NCBI RefSeq assembly: GCF_004364325.1
Contig: NZ_SOCP01000005.1
Coordinates: 496,001-560,000, forward strand
Reading direction: 5' to 3'
From: Actinophytocola oryzae
Lineage (GTDB): Bacteria > Actinomycetota > Actinomycetes > Mycobacteriales > Pseudonocardiaceae
Length of the DNA: 64,000 nucleotides
Part shown: positions 34,753 through 42,298 of the stretch, piece by piece
Layout: each line of letters opens with the position of its first letter
Numbering within the stretch: position 1 is the first letter of the stretch
Position numbers and translations under genes: made by a program
The notes under the pieces: model-generated
The model's input: only the letters and a program-made list of their open reading frames with translations
What the model was told of the DNA's origin: nothing
Databases searched by the model: none

Positions 34753-35289
34753 CTAGATCCAGTCGTCGTGCCTCGACCAGGTGATCAGGTTGTCCAGGAT
34801 GCCCGGCGTCGGCTCGGCGGGCTCGGTGACCGTGTAGGCACCCCGGTGGAACAGCAGCGGCCGGTCGTCACGCTGGTCGCCGAGCGTGGTGACCAGGCCG
34901 GTGACGATGAAGTGGTCACCTGCCTCGTGGACGTCCTGCACGGCACAGTCCAGCCAGGTCAGCGCGCCCGCGAGGATCGGCGCGCCGGAGGGGGCCGGCG
35001 CCCACGGGACGCACGAGAACTTGTCGGCACCCGCCTTGCCGAAGACCGCCGAAACGTCCTGTTGGGAATGGCTCAGCACGTTCACGCAGAAGTGGCCGTA
35101 TGCCTCGATGTGCGGCCACGTGCGTGAGTTCTTCCCAGGACAGAACAGGACCAGCGGCGGGTCGAGCGACAGCGCGGCGAACGACTGGCACGCGAACCCG
35201 ACCGGCTCCTCGTCCCGCATGGCGGTCACGACCGTGACACCCGTGCAGAAGTTGCCGAGTGCCTGCCGGAACCGCTGCTGGGGAATCAC
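34753..35289 (-). CDS. hsaB: HsaB, flavin reductase of the 3-HSA monooxygenase
   Basis: 178 residues of flavin-reductase-like split-barrel fold: FCTGVTVVTAMRDEEPVGFACQ and LDPPLVLFCPGKNSRTWPHI are the FMN/FAD-binding segments. HsaB supplies reduced flavin to HsaA. The GTG start at 35289 overlaps the hsaC stop (GTGA). It belongs to the hsaA-D-C-B unit that cleaves ring A after ring B opening; slightly shorter than the 187-residue mycobacterial protein. Confidence 0.9.
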   Translation of the reverse strand: MIPQQRFRQALGNFCTGVTVVTAMRDEEPVGFACQSFAALSLDPPLVLFCPGKNSRTWPHIEAYGHFCVNVLSHSQQDVSAVFGKAGADKFSCVPWAPAPSGAPILAGALTWLDCAVQDVHEAGDHFIVTGLVTTLGDQRDDRPLLFHRGAYTVTEPAEPTPGILDNLITWSRHDDWI

Positions 35290-36191
35290 GTCTGCCGGGC
35301 CCCGACGGAGAAGTCGTGTCCCCACAGGGAGACCGCGGTGCTCTCCCGCGCGATCCACGACTCGTCCTCGACCTGGCGGCCCTCGCAGCCGAACTCGACG
35401 TCGAAGCCGCCGGGTGTCTTCATGTAGAAGGACAGCATCAGGTCGTTGACGTGCCTGCCGAGCGTCGCGGACATGGGGACCTTGCGGCGCAGCGCGCGGT
35501 CGTGGCACAGGCCGACGTCGTCGGTCTGCTCGACCTCGACCATCAGGTGCACGATGCCCGACGGTGTGGGCATGGGCAGGAAGGCCAGGCTGTGGTGGCG
35601 CGGGTTGCAGCCGAAGAACCGCAGCCACGCGGGATCCCCGTCGGCGGGGCGGCCGACCAGCTGCGGTGGCAGGCGCATCGAGTCACGCAGCCGGAAGCCG
35701 AGGACGTCGCGGTAGAAGGCCAGCGCCTCCGCATCGTCCCGTGTGGACAGTACGACGTGCCCGAGACCCTGCTCGCCGGTGACGAACCGGTGGCCGTAGG
35801 GGCTCACCACGCGCCGGTGCTCGAGTGCCGCGCCGTGGAAGACCTCCAGCGTGTTGCCGGACGGGTCCTCGAACGTGATCATCTGGTCGACGCGACGGTC
35901 GGCGCGTTCTTCCTTCGTGGCTTCCTTGTAGGGCACACCGGCGGCTTCGAGCCGGCCGCAGACCTCACCCAGCTCCGCGACGTTCGCGACCTCCCAGCCC
36001 GACGCGGCGAGCCGGTCGGCCTCGCCGGGCACGATGACCAGGCGGGCGGGGAAGTCGTCCATGCGGAGGTAGAGCGCGTCGTCGCGGGTGCCCTTGCCTT
36101 CGACCATGCCGAGCACCTTGAGCCCGAACACGCGCCAGGCCTCGATGTCGGTGGCCTCGATACGCAGGTAGCCAAGGGATCGGATGCCCAT
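35286..36191 (-). CDS. hsaC: HsaC, extradiol ring-cleavage dioxygenase
   Basis: 301 residues of two-domain vicinal-oxygen-chelate fold. The iron ligands fall at His145 (GLGHVV), His215 (GIVHLM) and Glu266 (FDVEFG), the same positions as in the mycobacterial enzyme. It cleaves 3,4-DHSA in the meta position, opening steroid ring A. It starts 3 nt after the hsaD stop and overlaps hsaB by 4 nt. Confidence 0.95.
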   Translation of the reverse strand: MGIRSLGYLRIEATDIEAWRVFGLKVLGMVEGKGTRDDALYLRMDDFPARLVIVPGEADRLAASGWEVANVAELGEVCGRLEAAGVPYKEATKEERADRRVDQMITFEDPSGNTLEVFHGAALEHRRVVSPYGHRFVTGEQGLGHVVLSTRDDAEALAFYRDVLGFRLRDSMRLPPQLVGRPADGDPAWLRFFGCNPRHHSLAFLPMPTPSGIVHLMVEVEQTDDVGLCHDRALRRKVPMSATLGRHVNDLMLSFYMKTPGGFDVEFGCEGRQVEDESWIARESTAVSLWGHDFSVGARQT

Positions 36192-36194
36192 ACC

Positions 36195-37031
36195 TCAGTC
36201 TCCTCCAAGAAAGTCCATGGCAAGTCGGTTGAACTCGGCGAACTTCTCCAGCTGTGCCCAGTGCCCGCACCGCCCGAACACGTGCAGCTGCGCGCGGGGG
36301 ATCACCTTGAGTGCGACGAGCGCGCCGTCGACGGGGTTCACCCGGTCCTCACGGCCCCAGACGAGCAGGACCCGCTGCCGCAGCCGGTGTGCCTCGCGCC
36401 AGAGCATGCCCTCCTCGGGGTCCTTCGCGAACGAGGCACCCATGGATGCCATGGCCCGCAGGGACTCCGGAGCGCTCGCGGTCACGAACCGCTCGTCGAC
36501 CAGCTCGTCGGTGACGAGCGACTGGTCGTACACCAGGGTGCGCAGGAAGGCCCCGAGCTTCTCCTTCGACGGCCCTGGCGGCGCGCCGAACTGGTAGAGC
36601 CGCTTGATGCCCTCGGTCGGGTCGGGCGCGAACACGTTGAGCCCCAACCCACCGGGCGCCATGAGCACGAGCCTGCCCGCCCGGTCGGGGTAGCGGAGCG
36701 CGAACCTGGTCGCCGTGCCGCCGCCGAGCGAGTTCCCGACGAGGTGTGCGCGCTCGACCCCGACCTCGTCGAGGAGCTTGAGCAGCGCGTCGGCGGAGAA
36801 CGTGAAGTACTGGCTGGTGACCTCGGGCTTCTCGGACTCACCGAAGCCGGGCTGGTCGACGATCAACGTCCGGTACTTCTCCGCGAACACGGGGAGGTTG
36901 CGCCCGAAGTTGCTCCACGCGGAGGCGCCGGGGCCGCCGCCGTGCAACATGACGACGGCCTCGCCCTCACCGGCCTCGAAGTAGTGGAGGCCGGCCCTGG
37001 TGTCCTGTGTTATCCGGGTCGCTGCGCTCAT
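36195..37031 (-). CDS. hsaD: HsaD, meta-cleavage product hydrolase
   Basis: A 278-residue alpha/beta hydrolase with the C-C hydrolase signature: HGGGPGASAW at 30-39, nucleophile Ser101 in GNSLGGG, Asp229 in GREDRVNP and His257 in GRCGHWAQ. It hydrolyses 4,9-DSHA to the HIP precursor and a C5 dienoate. The ATG lies just downstream of a 100-bp repeat-like spacer separating it from hsaA. The partner hsaE/F/G genes for the dienoate are not in this window. Confidence 0.94.
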   Translation of the reverse strand: MSAATRITQDTRAGLHYFEAGEGEAVVMLHGGGPGASAWSNFGRNLPVFAEKYRTLIVDQPGFGESEKPEVTSQYFTFSADALLKLLDEVGVERAHLVGNSLGGGTATRFALRYPDRAGRLVLMAPGGLGLNVFAPDPTEGIKRLYQFGAPPGPSKEKLGAFLRTLVYDQSLVTDELVDERFVTASAPESLRAMASMGASFAKDPEEGMLWREAHRLRQRVLLVWGREDRVNPVDGALVALKVIPRAQLHVFGRCGHWAQLEKFAEFNRLAMDFLGGD

Positions 37032-37131
37032 CCGCTATGACGCCGCCTTCCCTCGTCGCGTGCTCGGCGCCGGCGCGCCTGTGCGCGCTCCTCAGTCCAG
37101 GCGGCGCCCGCTCCTTCGCTCCGCTCCCGCG
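37032..37131. repeat. Diverged member of the 142-bp repeat family between hsaA and hsaD
   Basis: The 100-bp spacer shows the layout of the 11741 unit in compact form on the plus strand: GCCGCCTTCCCTCGTCGCG, then GCGCGCCTGTGCGCGC, then CTCAGTCCAGGCGGCGCCCG and a CGCTCCGCTC tail. Similarity is clear only in these landmarks. Confidence 0.6.
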
Positions 37132-38295
37132 TCAGATCCACGCGTCCTGCACCTTCAGCCCGAGCTGTTGCTGGCCGTACATGGCGAGTGCCTTCTCCGG
37201 GTCGTTGATGGCGTGCACCCGGCCCGCGTGCGCGTCGCGCCAGAAGCGCTGGATCGGCGTGCCGACCTTGAGCGCCCGACCACCCGCGCTCTCGAAGAGG
37301 CGGTCCACGGCGGCGATCGCGGAGCTGGTGGCGTTCACCTGGTCGCGGCGCGTCTGAACCCGAAGCGGGAACGGGATCTTCTCGCCCGCGGTCGCGTACC
37401 GCATCTCCTCGTCGAGGTTCCGCTCGATCTGCAGCACCGCCGCGTCGATCTTGCCGGCCGCCTCGGCGATGCGGAGCTGGTTGAAGGAGTCCTCGGCGGC
37501 CTTGCCGCCGCTGGACGCACGCACGCGCTCGCGGGTGTGGTCGACGTACGCCTCGTAGGCCCCGGTGGCCATGCCGACCACTGGCACCGCGATGGAACAC
37601 GAGAACACCGACGCGAAGGGGAGCTTGTAGAGCGGTCCGGTGTTGACCTCCTGGCCCGGCCCCCGGCAGCGGCCGGTCTCCATGAAGCTGAGCGTCCGGT
37701 ACTCCGGCACGAACACCTTGTCGACGATGATGTCGTTGCTACCCGTGCCACGCAGGCCGATCGTGTCCCAGACGTCGTCGATCCGGTAGTCGCTCCTGGG
37801 GAGCAGGAACGTGCGGAAGTCGGTCGGCTGGCCCTCGTCGCCCAGCACGAGGCCGCCCAGGAAGACCCAGGTGGCGTGGTCGCAGCCGGAGGAGAAGCTC
37901 CACCGGCCGGAGAACTCGAATCCCCCGTCGACCGGCTTGGCCCGGCCCATCGGCGCGTAGCTGGAGGAGATGCGGGTGTCGTCGTCCTCCCCCCAGACCT
38001 CCCGCTGGGCGCGGTCGTCGAAGATCCCGAGCTGCCACGGGTGACAGCCGAGGACGGCGGAGACCCACCCGGTGGAGCCGCAGGCGGAGGAGATCGACCG
38101 CACGGCGCGGTAGAAGTCGTTGGGGTGCGACTCGAGCCCGCCGTAGCGGGTCGGTTGGAGCAGCTTGAAGAAACCGGTCTGCTGCAGAGCCTTGATCGAC
38201 TCCTCCGAGATCCGGCGCGCGTCCTCGGTGTCCTGCGCACGCTCCCGGAAGACCGGAAGGAGCTCACGCACACTGTCAAGCACCTGTTGACTCAC
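37132..38295 (-). CDS. hsaA: HsaA, 3-HSA hydroxylase (flavin-dependent monooxygenase)
   Basis: 387 residues of acyl-CoA-dehydrogenase-like fold, group D flavin monooxygenase: TGFFKLLQPTRYGGLES near the N terminus, SISSACGSTGWVSAVLGCHP near 68-87, and WDTIGLRGTGSNDIIVDKVF near 180-200. HsaA with HsaB hydroxylates 3-HSA to the catechol 3,4-DHSA. GTG start at 38295; a KstR operator begins 11 nt upstream, and TAGTGT lies 7 nt from the GTG, as in other leaderless promoters here. First gene of the hsaADCB operon. Confidence 0.93.
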   Translation of the reverse strand: MSQQVLDSVRELLPVFRERAQDTEDARRISEESIKALQQTGFFKLLQPTRYGGLESHPNDFYRAVRSISSACGSTGWVSAVLGCHPWQLGIFDDRAQREVWGEDDDTRISSSYAPMGRAKPVDGGFEFSGRWSFSSGCDHATWVFLGGLVLGDEGQPTDFRTFLLPRSDYRIDDVWDTIGLRGTGSNDIIVDKVFVPEYRTLSFMETGRCRGPGQEVNTGPLYKLPFASVFSCSIAVPVVGMATGAYEAYVDHTRERVRASSGGKAAEDSFNQLRIAEAAGKIDAAVLQIERNLDEEMRYATAGEKIPFPLRVQTRRDQVNATSSAIAAVDRLFESAGGRALKVGTPIQRFWRDAHAGRVHAINDPEKALAMYGQQQLGLKVQDAWI

Positions 38296-38306
38296 TCTTC
38301 AGACAC

Positions 38307-38320
38307 TAGAACACGTTCTC
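38307..38320. promoter_or_regulatory. KstR operator upstream of hsaADCB
   Basis: TAGAACACGTTCTC matches TNNAACNNGTTNNA except the last base; the core TAGAACACGTTCT is near-palindromic. It is 11 bp from the hsaA start. Confidence 0.85.
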
Positions 38321-38344
38321 GTTTTTGTCGATCCTGACGTCTCC

Positions 38345-38403
38345 GTGTCAGCCCTGACACCCTGTGGATAACTTCTGACACGCTGTGGATAACTTGTGGA
38401 CAA
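38345..38403. promoter_or_regulatory. Cluster of three DnaA-box-like 9-mers with a tandem repeat and inverted repeat
   Basis: TGTGGATAA (reverse complement TTATCCACA, the canonical DnaA box) occurs at 38363-38371 and 38384-38392, and TGTGGACAA (the actinobacterial form) at 38395-38403. The first two sit in a 21-bp tandem direct repeat (38354-38374, 38375-38395), with one mismatch. GTGTCAG-CC-CTGACAC at 38345-38360 is a perfect inverted repeat just upstream. Spacings of 21 and 11 bp put the boxes on one helix face. This may be a DnaA-responsive promoter or titration site rather than an origin. Confidence 0.6.
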
Positions 38404-38475
38404 CCGATTTGCGCGGACCTCGGAGCGTGGTGCAGTCTCTCCCCACCGCATCACCACGAGGAGGGGTTTTCCCAC

Positions 38476-38871
38476 ATGACACAGGCGGTTCCACTCGAAG
38501 AGCGAGTGACAAAGCTGGAGCGCGAGATGCGGGAGGTGCGCTACATGGCAGGCAGGACAGACAGGGAGGTCTCCGACCTCCAGGTGACCCTGAAAGGCCA
38601 CAACGGTGTGCTGAACGCCATCCGGGAGGACCAGGTCGACCAGGGCAAGAAGCTCGACCTCGTCGAAAGGCGATTGGGCAAGCTCGAGATGAAGGTGGAC
38701 GAGAACTTCGCGAAGGTGGACGAGAACTTCGCGAAGGTGGACGAGAACTTCGCGAAGGTAGAAGCGAAGTTCGATGTGCTCTACCAAGGCCAGGAGAAGA
38801 TCACACAGCTCCTGAACCGGCACCTCGGCGAGCCGGACGATGACATTCATGGGGGTGGCGGCGGTGAGTGA
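38476..38871 (+). CDS. Small coiled-coil protein with KVDENFA repeats
   Basis: 131 residues, strongly charged and helical from about 8 to 115 with heptad spacing (LEERVTKLEREMREVRY). Three exact tandem heptads KVDENFA at about 73-93 are encoded by a 21-bp repeat at 38692-38754. No enzyme motif. GAGGAGGGG lies upstream of the ATG. It ends in a Gly-rich tail overlapping the next gene. Similar short coiled-coil proteins occur in actinomycetes without known function; the DnaA-box cluster is its promoter region. Confidence 0.7.
   Translation: MTQAVPLEERVTKLEREMREVRYMAGRTDREVSDLQVTLKGHNGVLNAIREDQVDQGKKLDLVERRLGKLEMKVDENFAKVDENFAKVDENFAKVEAKFDVLYQGQEKITQLLNRHLGEPDDDIHGGGGGE
38692..38754 (+). repeat. 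21-bp in-frame tandem repeat, three copies
   Basis: AAGGTGGACGAGAACTTCGC plus one base, repeated exactly three times, followed by a degenerate fourth half-copy. It encodes KVDENFA heptads and is a candidate site for length variation in the coiled coil. Confidence 0.9.
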
Positions 38872-39151
38872 ACTCGTCCAGCTTCGCGATGAACTCGACG
38901 ATCTACGTACTCGGGTCATTTACCTCGAACATCAGAGGGACGTCGATCTGGGCACTTCGACGAAGGCCTCGGCAGCGGCCAGGGCGGCCGATCGTCAGCT
39001 GGTCAAGGCCCGGTCCGAGTGGCAGGAGGTCGTCAAGGGCCTCGAAGCCGGAATGGGTCAGATCATCTCGCTGCTGACCTCGCCTGCCGCGAACCTCCCG
39101 GCCCTGCGGCCGGAGAACACGCAGTCGGCCAGCGAAAGCCCACTCACGTAG
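38864..39151 (+). CDS. Small coiled-coil protein, unknown function
   Basis: 95 residues from the GTG at 38864, starting MSELVQLRDELDDLRTRVIY, with heptad periodicity over about the first 70 residues. The GTG overlaps the stop of the preceding coiled-coil gene, so the pair is probably co-expressed. The last 94 bp overlap the 3' end of the convergent flavoprotein gene. The C-terminal tail is low-complexity and may be a consequence of that overlap. Confidence 0.6.
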   Translation: MSELVQLRDELDDLRTRVIYLEHQRDVDLGTSTKASAAARAADRQLVKARSEWQEVVKGLEAGMGQIISLLTSPAANLPALRPENTQSASESPLT

Positions 39152-40629
39152 GAGTTCGAGCAGATGCCGACGGCGTTGCGACCCGCGGCATACAGCCCCG
39201 GGATCCCGGCGCCGTCGGCACCGCGTACCTGACCGGTGCCCTCGTCCACCTTCAACCCGCCCAGTGTCAGCGTCGGACACGGATACCCGAGCCGAGGCCC
39301 GAAAGAACAGTCGATCAACGCGTACGGCCCCGTCATCGGCGCCACCAGGTCCGGATGCTTGCCGAACGCGTCCTCCCCGTCCCCGTACTTCTCCACCGTG
39401 GCCGCAAGGCCCTCGGGATCGATACCCGCCTTCGCCGCCACCTCCTCGACAGTCGCGCCCCTCACCCGCGCCACCCGCAACAGGTAGTGAGCCGACAAAC
39501 GTTGGAACCACAGGGTTTCCGTACGAACCTGACGCCGGGCGTCACGGAGAATCGCCTCGTCGACCAGCAACCACGCGCGACCACCCCGCTCCAGCACGAG
39601 CCGCTCGCCAATCGCCGCCCCATAACTGGACTCGTCCACGAAACGAGCACCCGACCGGTCGACCAGAATGCCCCGGATCAACGCACTCGGCGGCGTGAGG
39701 AACCGCCACGCGGACATCGTCGACATCCGATCCGTCACACCACCGGCTGACGTACCCAGCTGAATGCCGCTGCCATCGTCACCCTGCGTACCCAACGGCA
39801 ACCCGCCCCGAAAGGCAGGCGCATTGGCCCGAACCATGTCCCGGTTGTTCACGAAACCCCCCGCAGCCAGGATCACCCCCCGCCGCGCCCGGATGCGGAC
39901 CACCCGCCCCTTCGACGCCTCCAACGCGGCGATCCCGCGATACAAGCGCCGCGCGAACGCAGGCAGGTAGAGCCCCGGTTTCGTCGCGTAGCGATGCAGG
40001 AAACGGTGCAGGCGGGAACGGTGCGTCCGGCACTCCACCCCGACCACCCGGCCACCCTCGATGATCAGCTTCGTCGCGGTCGTCTGGCGCACCACGTGCA
40101 CACCGGCATCGTGAGCCGCTGAGGCCAGTGCCGCGTACATCACCCGGCCGGACGTCCCCCGGCCGTGCACCCGGTGACCGCGAGGTGCGGGCGTCGCCAC
40201 GGAACGGAACGGCCACGCGTTCTCGCTCCCCGAGTAGTACAGGTAGTACCTGTTCGACGGGTACGACGTCTTGTACGGGCACACCGACGAGTCGAACGGC
40301 ACCCCTGCCTCGGCCAGCCAGTCGACCATCGACGCGCTGGACCGGCAGAACTCCTCCAGCAGGCCGGGCGACACCACGTCGCCGACCTCCTGCCGCAGGT
40401 AGGCGAGCATCTCGTCGACCGTGTCGGTCACCCCGGCGGCACGCTGCACCGATGTCCCGCCGCCCGCGTACACGATCCCGCCGGACATCGCCGTCGCGCC
40501 GCCGCCGGTGAACCGGTCGACCGCCACGACGGACGCGCCGGCCCGCGCGGCCTCCAGAGCCGCGCACGCTCCGGCACCGCCGAAGCCCACCACGACCACA
40601 TCCGCTTCCGAGTCCCACACCAAGGGCAT
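39058..40629 (-). CDS. KstD-like FAD-dependent dehydrogenase/reductase
   Basis: 523 residues: N-terminal FAD-binding VVVGFGGAGACAALEAARAG, GGGATAMSGGIVYAGGG, a middle substrate domain and a C-terminal AAGRNAVGICSNSYVSGLSL FAD motif. It belongs to the fumarate reductase/3-ketosteroid dehydrogenase flavoprotein superfamily and resembles the shorter KstD-like proteins (Rv0785 type) rather than authentic KstD. Divergent from kstD across one KstR operator, so it is very likely a steroid enzyme, perhaps a delta-1 or delta-4 dehydrogenase. The ATG at 40629 has TATAGT 7 nt upstream. Confidence 0.8.
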   Translation of the reverse strand: MPLVWDSEADVVVVGFGGAGACAALEAARAGASVVAVDRFTGGGATAMSGGIVYAGGGTSVQRAAGVTDTVDEMLAYLRQEVGDVVSPGLLEEFCRSSASMVDWLAEAGVPFDSSVCPYKTSYPSNRYYLYYSGSENAWPFRSVATPAPRGHRVHGRGTSGRVMYAALASAAHDAGVHVVRQTTATKLIIEGGRVVGVECRTHRSRLHRFLHRYATKPGLYLPAFARRLYRGIAALEASKGRVVRIRARRGVILAAGGFVNNRDMVRANAPAFRGGLPLGTQGDDGSGIQLGTSAGGVTDRMSTMSAWRFLTPPSALIRGILVDRSGARFVDESSYGAAIGERLVLERGGRAWLLVDEAILRDARRQVRTETLWFQRLSAHYLLRVARVRGATVEEVAAKAGIDPEGLAATVEKYGDGEDAFGKHPDLVAPMTGPYALIDCSFGPRLGYPCPTLTLGGLKVDEGTGQVRGADGAGIPGLYAAGRNAVGICSNSYVSGLSLADCVFSGRRAGRFAAGEVSSEMI

Positions 40630-40638
40630 GGCAAAAAC

Positions 40639-40652
40639 TATAACCTGTTCTA
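40639..40652. promoter_or_regulatory. KstR operator between the flavoprotein gene and kstD
   Basis: TATAACCTGTTCTA is a full match to TNNAACNNGTTNNA. It lies 9 bp from the flavoprotein start and 11 bp from the kstD start in a 34-bp divergent gap, so both -10 elements overlap one operator. Confidence 0.88.
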
Positions 40653-40663
40653 GTATGGGTCTC

Positions 40664-42298
40664 ATGGACGAGTACGACGTGATCGTGGTCGGCAGCGGCG
40701 CCGCAGGTATGGCCGCCGCTCTCACCGCCGCCCACCACGGCCTTCGCACCGTGCTCATCGAGAAGGCACCGACCTTCGGCGGCTCGACCGCGCGGTCGGG
40801 CGGTGGCGTCTGGGTTCCCAACAACGACGTCCTTCTCGCCGAAGGCGTGCCCGACACGCCCGAGCAGGCCCGCGACTACCTCACCCACATCACCGGCGAC
40901 GTCGTCGACGACGACCTGCGTGCCGCCTTCCTCGACAACGGCCCCGCCATGCTGCGGCTCGTGCTGGCCAACACACCGCTGCGGCTGCGCTGGGTCACCG
41001 GCTACTCCGACTACTACCCCGAGGCCCCCGGCGGCCTGCCGATGGGCCGCTCACTCGAGCCGCGCCCGTTCAACGCGGCACTGCTCGGCGACGACCTCGC
41101 CGACCTCACGCCGCCATACCTGAAGGCACCGACGGGCATCACGGTCACCCAGGCCGACTACCGCTGGATGAACCTCGTTGCCAGACACCCGCGCGGCATG
41201 CTGCGCTCGGCACGGGTCGCGGGTCGTCGGCTCCTCTCCATCGTGCTGCGCAGACGTCTGCTCGCGATGGGCCAGGCACTGACCGCCGGGCTCCGCGTCG
41301 GGCTGACCCGGCTGAACGTCCCGGTGCTGCTGAACACCCAGCTCACCAACCTGGTCACCGAGGACGACCGCGTCACGGGCGTGGAGGTCCTGCGTGACGG
41401 CAGACCCGACACGATCCGCGCGACGAGAGGCGTGCTGCTGGCCTCCGGCGGGTTCGAGCACAACGAGCGGATGCGCAAGGAGTACCAGCAGGCACCGATC
41501 GGTACGGAGTGGACGGTCGGCGCGGTCGAGAACACCGGCGACGGCATCGAGGCGGGCATGCGACTAGGCGCCGCGGTCACGCTCATGGACGACGCGTGGT
41601 GGGGCCCGTCGATCGTGCTGCCCCGCGGCCCCTACTTCTGCCTCGCGGAGCGCAGCCTGCCGGGCTGCATCATGGTCAACCAGCGCGGCGAGCGGTTCGT
41701 GAACGAGGCGGCGCCGTACGTCGACGCGGTACACGCGATGTACGAGACGGACAGCGTGCCGGCCTGGCTGATCGCCGACCAGACCTACCGCAACCGGTAC
41801 ATCTTCGCAGGTCTCGGTCCACGCCAGCCCTTTCCCGGCCGCTGGTACAAGTTCGGCGCGGTCCGCCGCGCGCCGTCGCTCGACGCGCTCGCCGACGAGA
41901 TCGACGTGCCCGCAGACCGGCTGCGGAACACGGTCGAGACGTTCAACGGCTTCGCGGAGTCCGGTGTGGACGGTGACTTCCACCGTGGCGACAGCGCGTA
42001 CGACCGGTACTACGGCGACCCACGCAACCGGCCGAACCCCAACCTCGCGCCGCTACGCCGCGCACCGTTCTACGCGATCAGGATCGTGCCTGGCGACCTC
42101 GGCACGAAGGGCGGCTTGCGCACGGACACGGCGGCACGCGTGCTGCGGGAGGACGGTTCGGTGATCGACGGGCTGTACGCCGCGGGCAACGCGAGCGCAC
42201 CGGTGATGGGCCGCACGTACGCGGGCCCTGGCGCGACCCTCGGACCGGCAATGGTGTTCGGGTACCTGGCGGCACTCGACATGGCGGGAGCGAAGTGA
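40664..42298 (+). CDS. kstD: 3-ketosteroid delta-1-dehydrogenase KstD
   Basis: 544 residues. It has the FAD motif VVGSGAAGMAAALTAAHHG near 9-27, GGSTARSGGGVWVPNN near 39-54 (typical of KstD), and the C-terminal GNASAPVMGRTYAGPGATLG with the conserved Tyr and Gly of the active site. It introduces the 1,2-double bond in 3-ketosteroids; with KshAB this opens ring B. ATG 40664 was chosen because TAGTAT lies 7 nt upstream; ATG 40655 in frame overlaps the operator edge. The stop overlaps the kshA start. Confidence 0.93.
   Translation: MDEYDVIVVGSGAAGMAAALTAAHHGLRTVLIEKAPTFGGSTARSGGGVWVPNNDVLLAEGVPDTPEQARDYLTHITGDVVDDDLRAAFLDNGPAMLRLVLANTPLRLRWVTGYSDYYPEAPGGLPMGRSLEPRPFNAALLGDDLADLTPPYLKAPTGITVTQADYRWMNLVARHPRGMLRSARVAGRRLLSIVLRRRLLAMGQALTAGLRVGLTRLNVPVLLNTQLTNLVTEDDRVTGVEVLRDGRPDTIRATRGVLLASGGFEHNERMRKEYQQAPIGTEWTVGAVENTGDGIEAGMRLGAAVTLMDDAWWGPSIVLPRGPYFCLAERSLPGCIMVNQRGERFVNEAAPYVDAVHAMYETDSVPAWLIADQTYRNRYIFAGLGPRQPFPGRWYKFGAVRRAPSLDALADEIDVPADRLRNTVETFNGFAESGVDGDFHRGDSAYDRYYGDPRNRPNPNLAPLRRAPFYAIRIVPGDLGTKGGLRTDTAARVLREDGSVIDGLYAAGNASAPVMGRTYAGPGATLGPAMVFGYLAALDMAGAK

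Noticed and set aside
38345..38403. Replication origin or plasmid origin at the DnaA boxes
   Set aside because: Only three boxes, no AT-rich unwinding region and no replication gene nearby.
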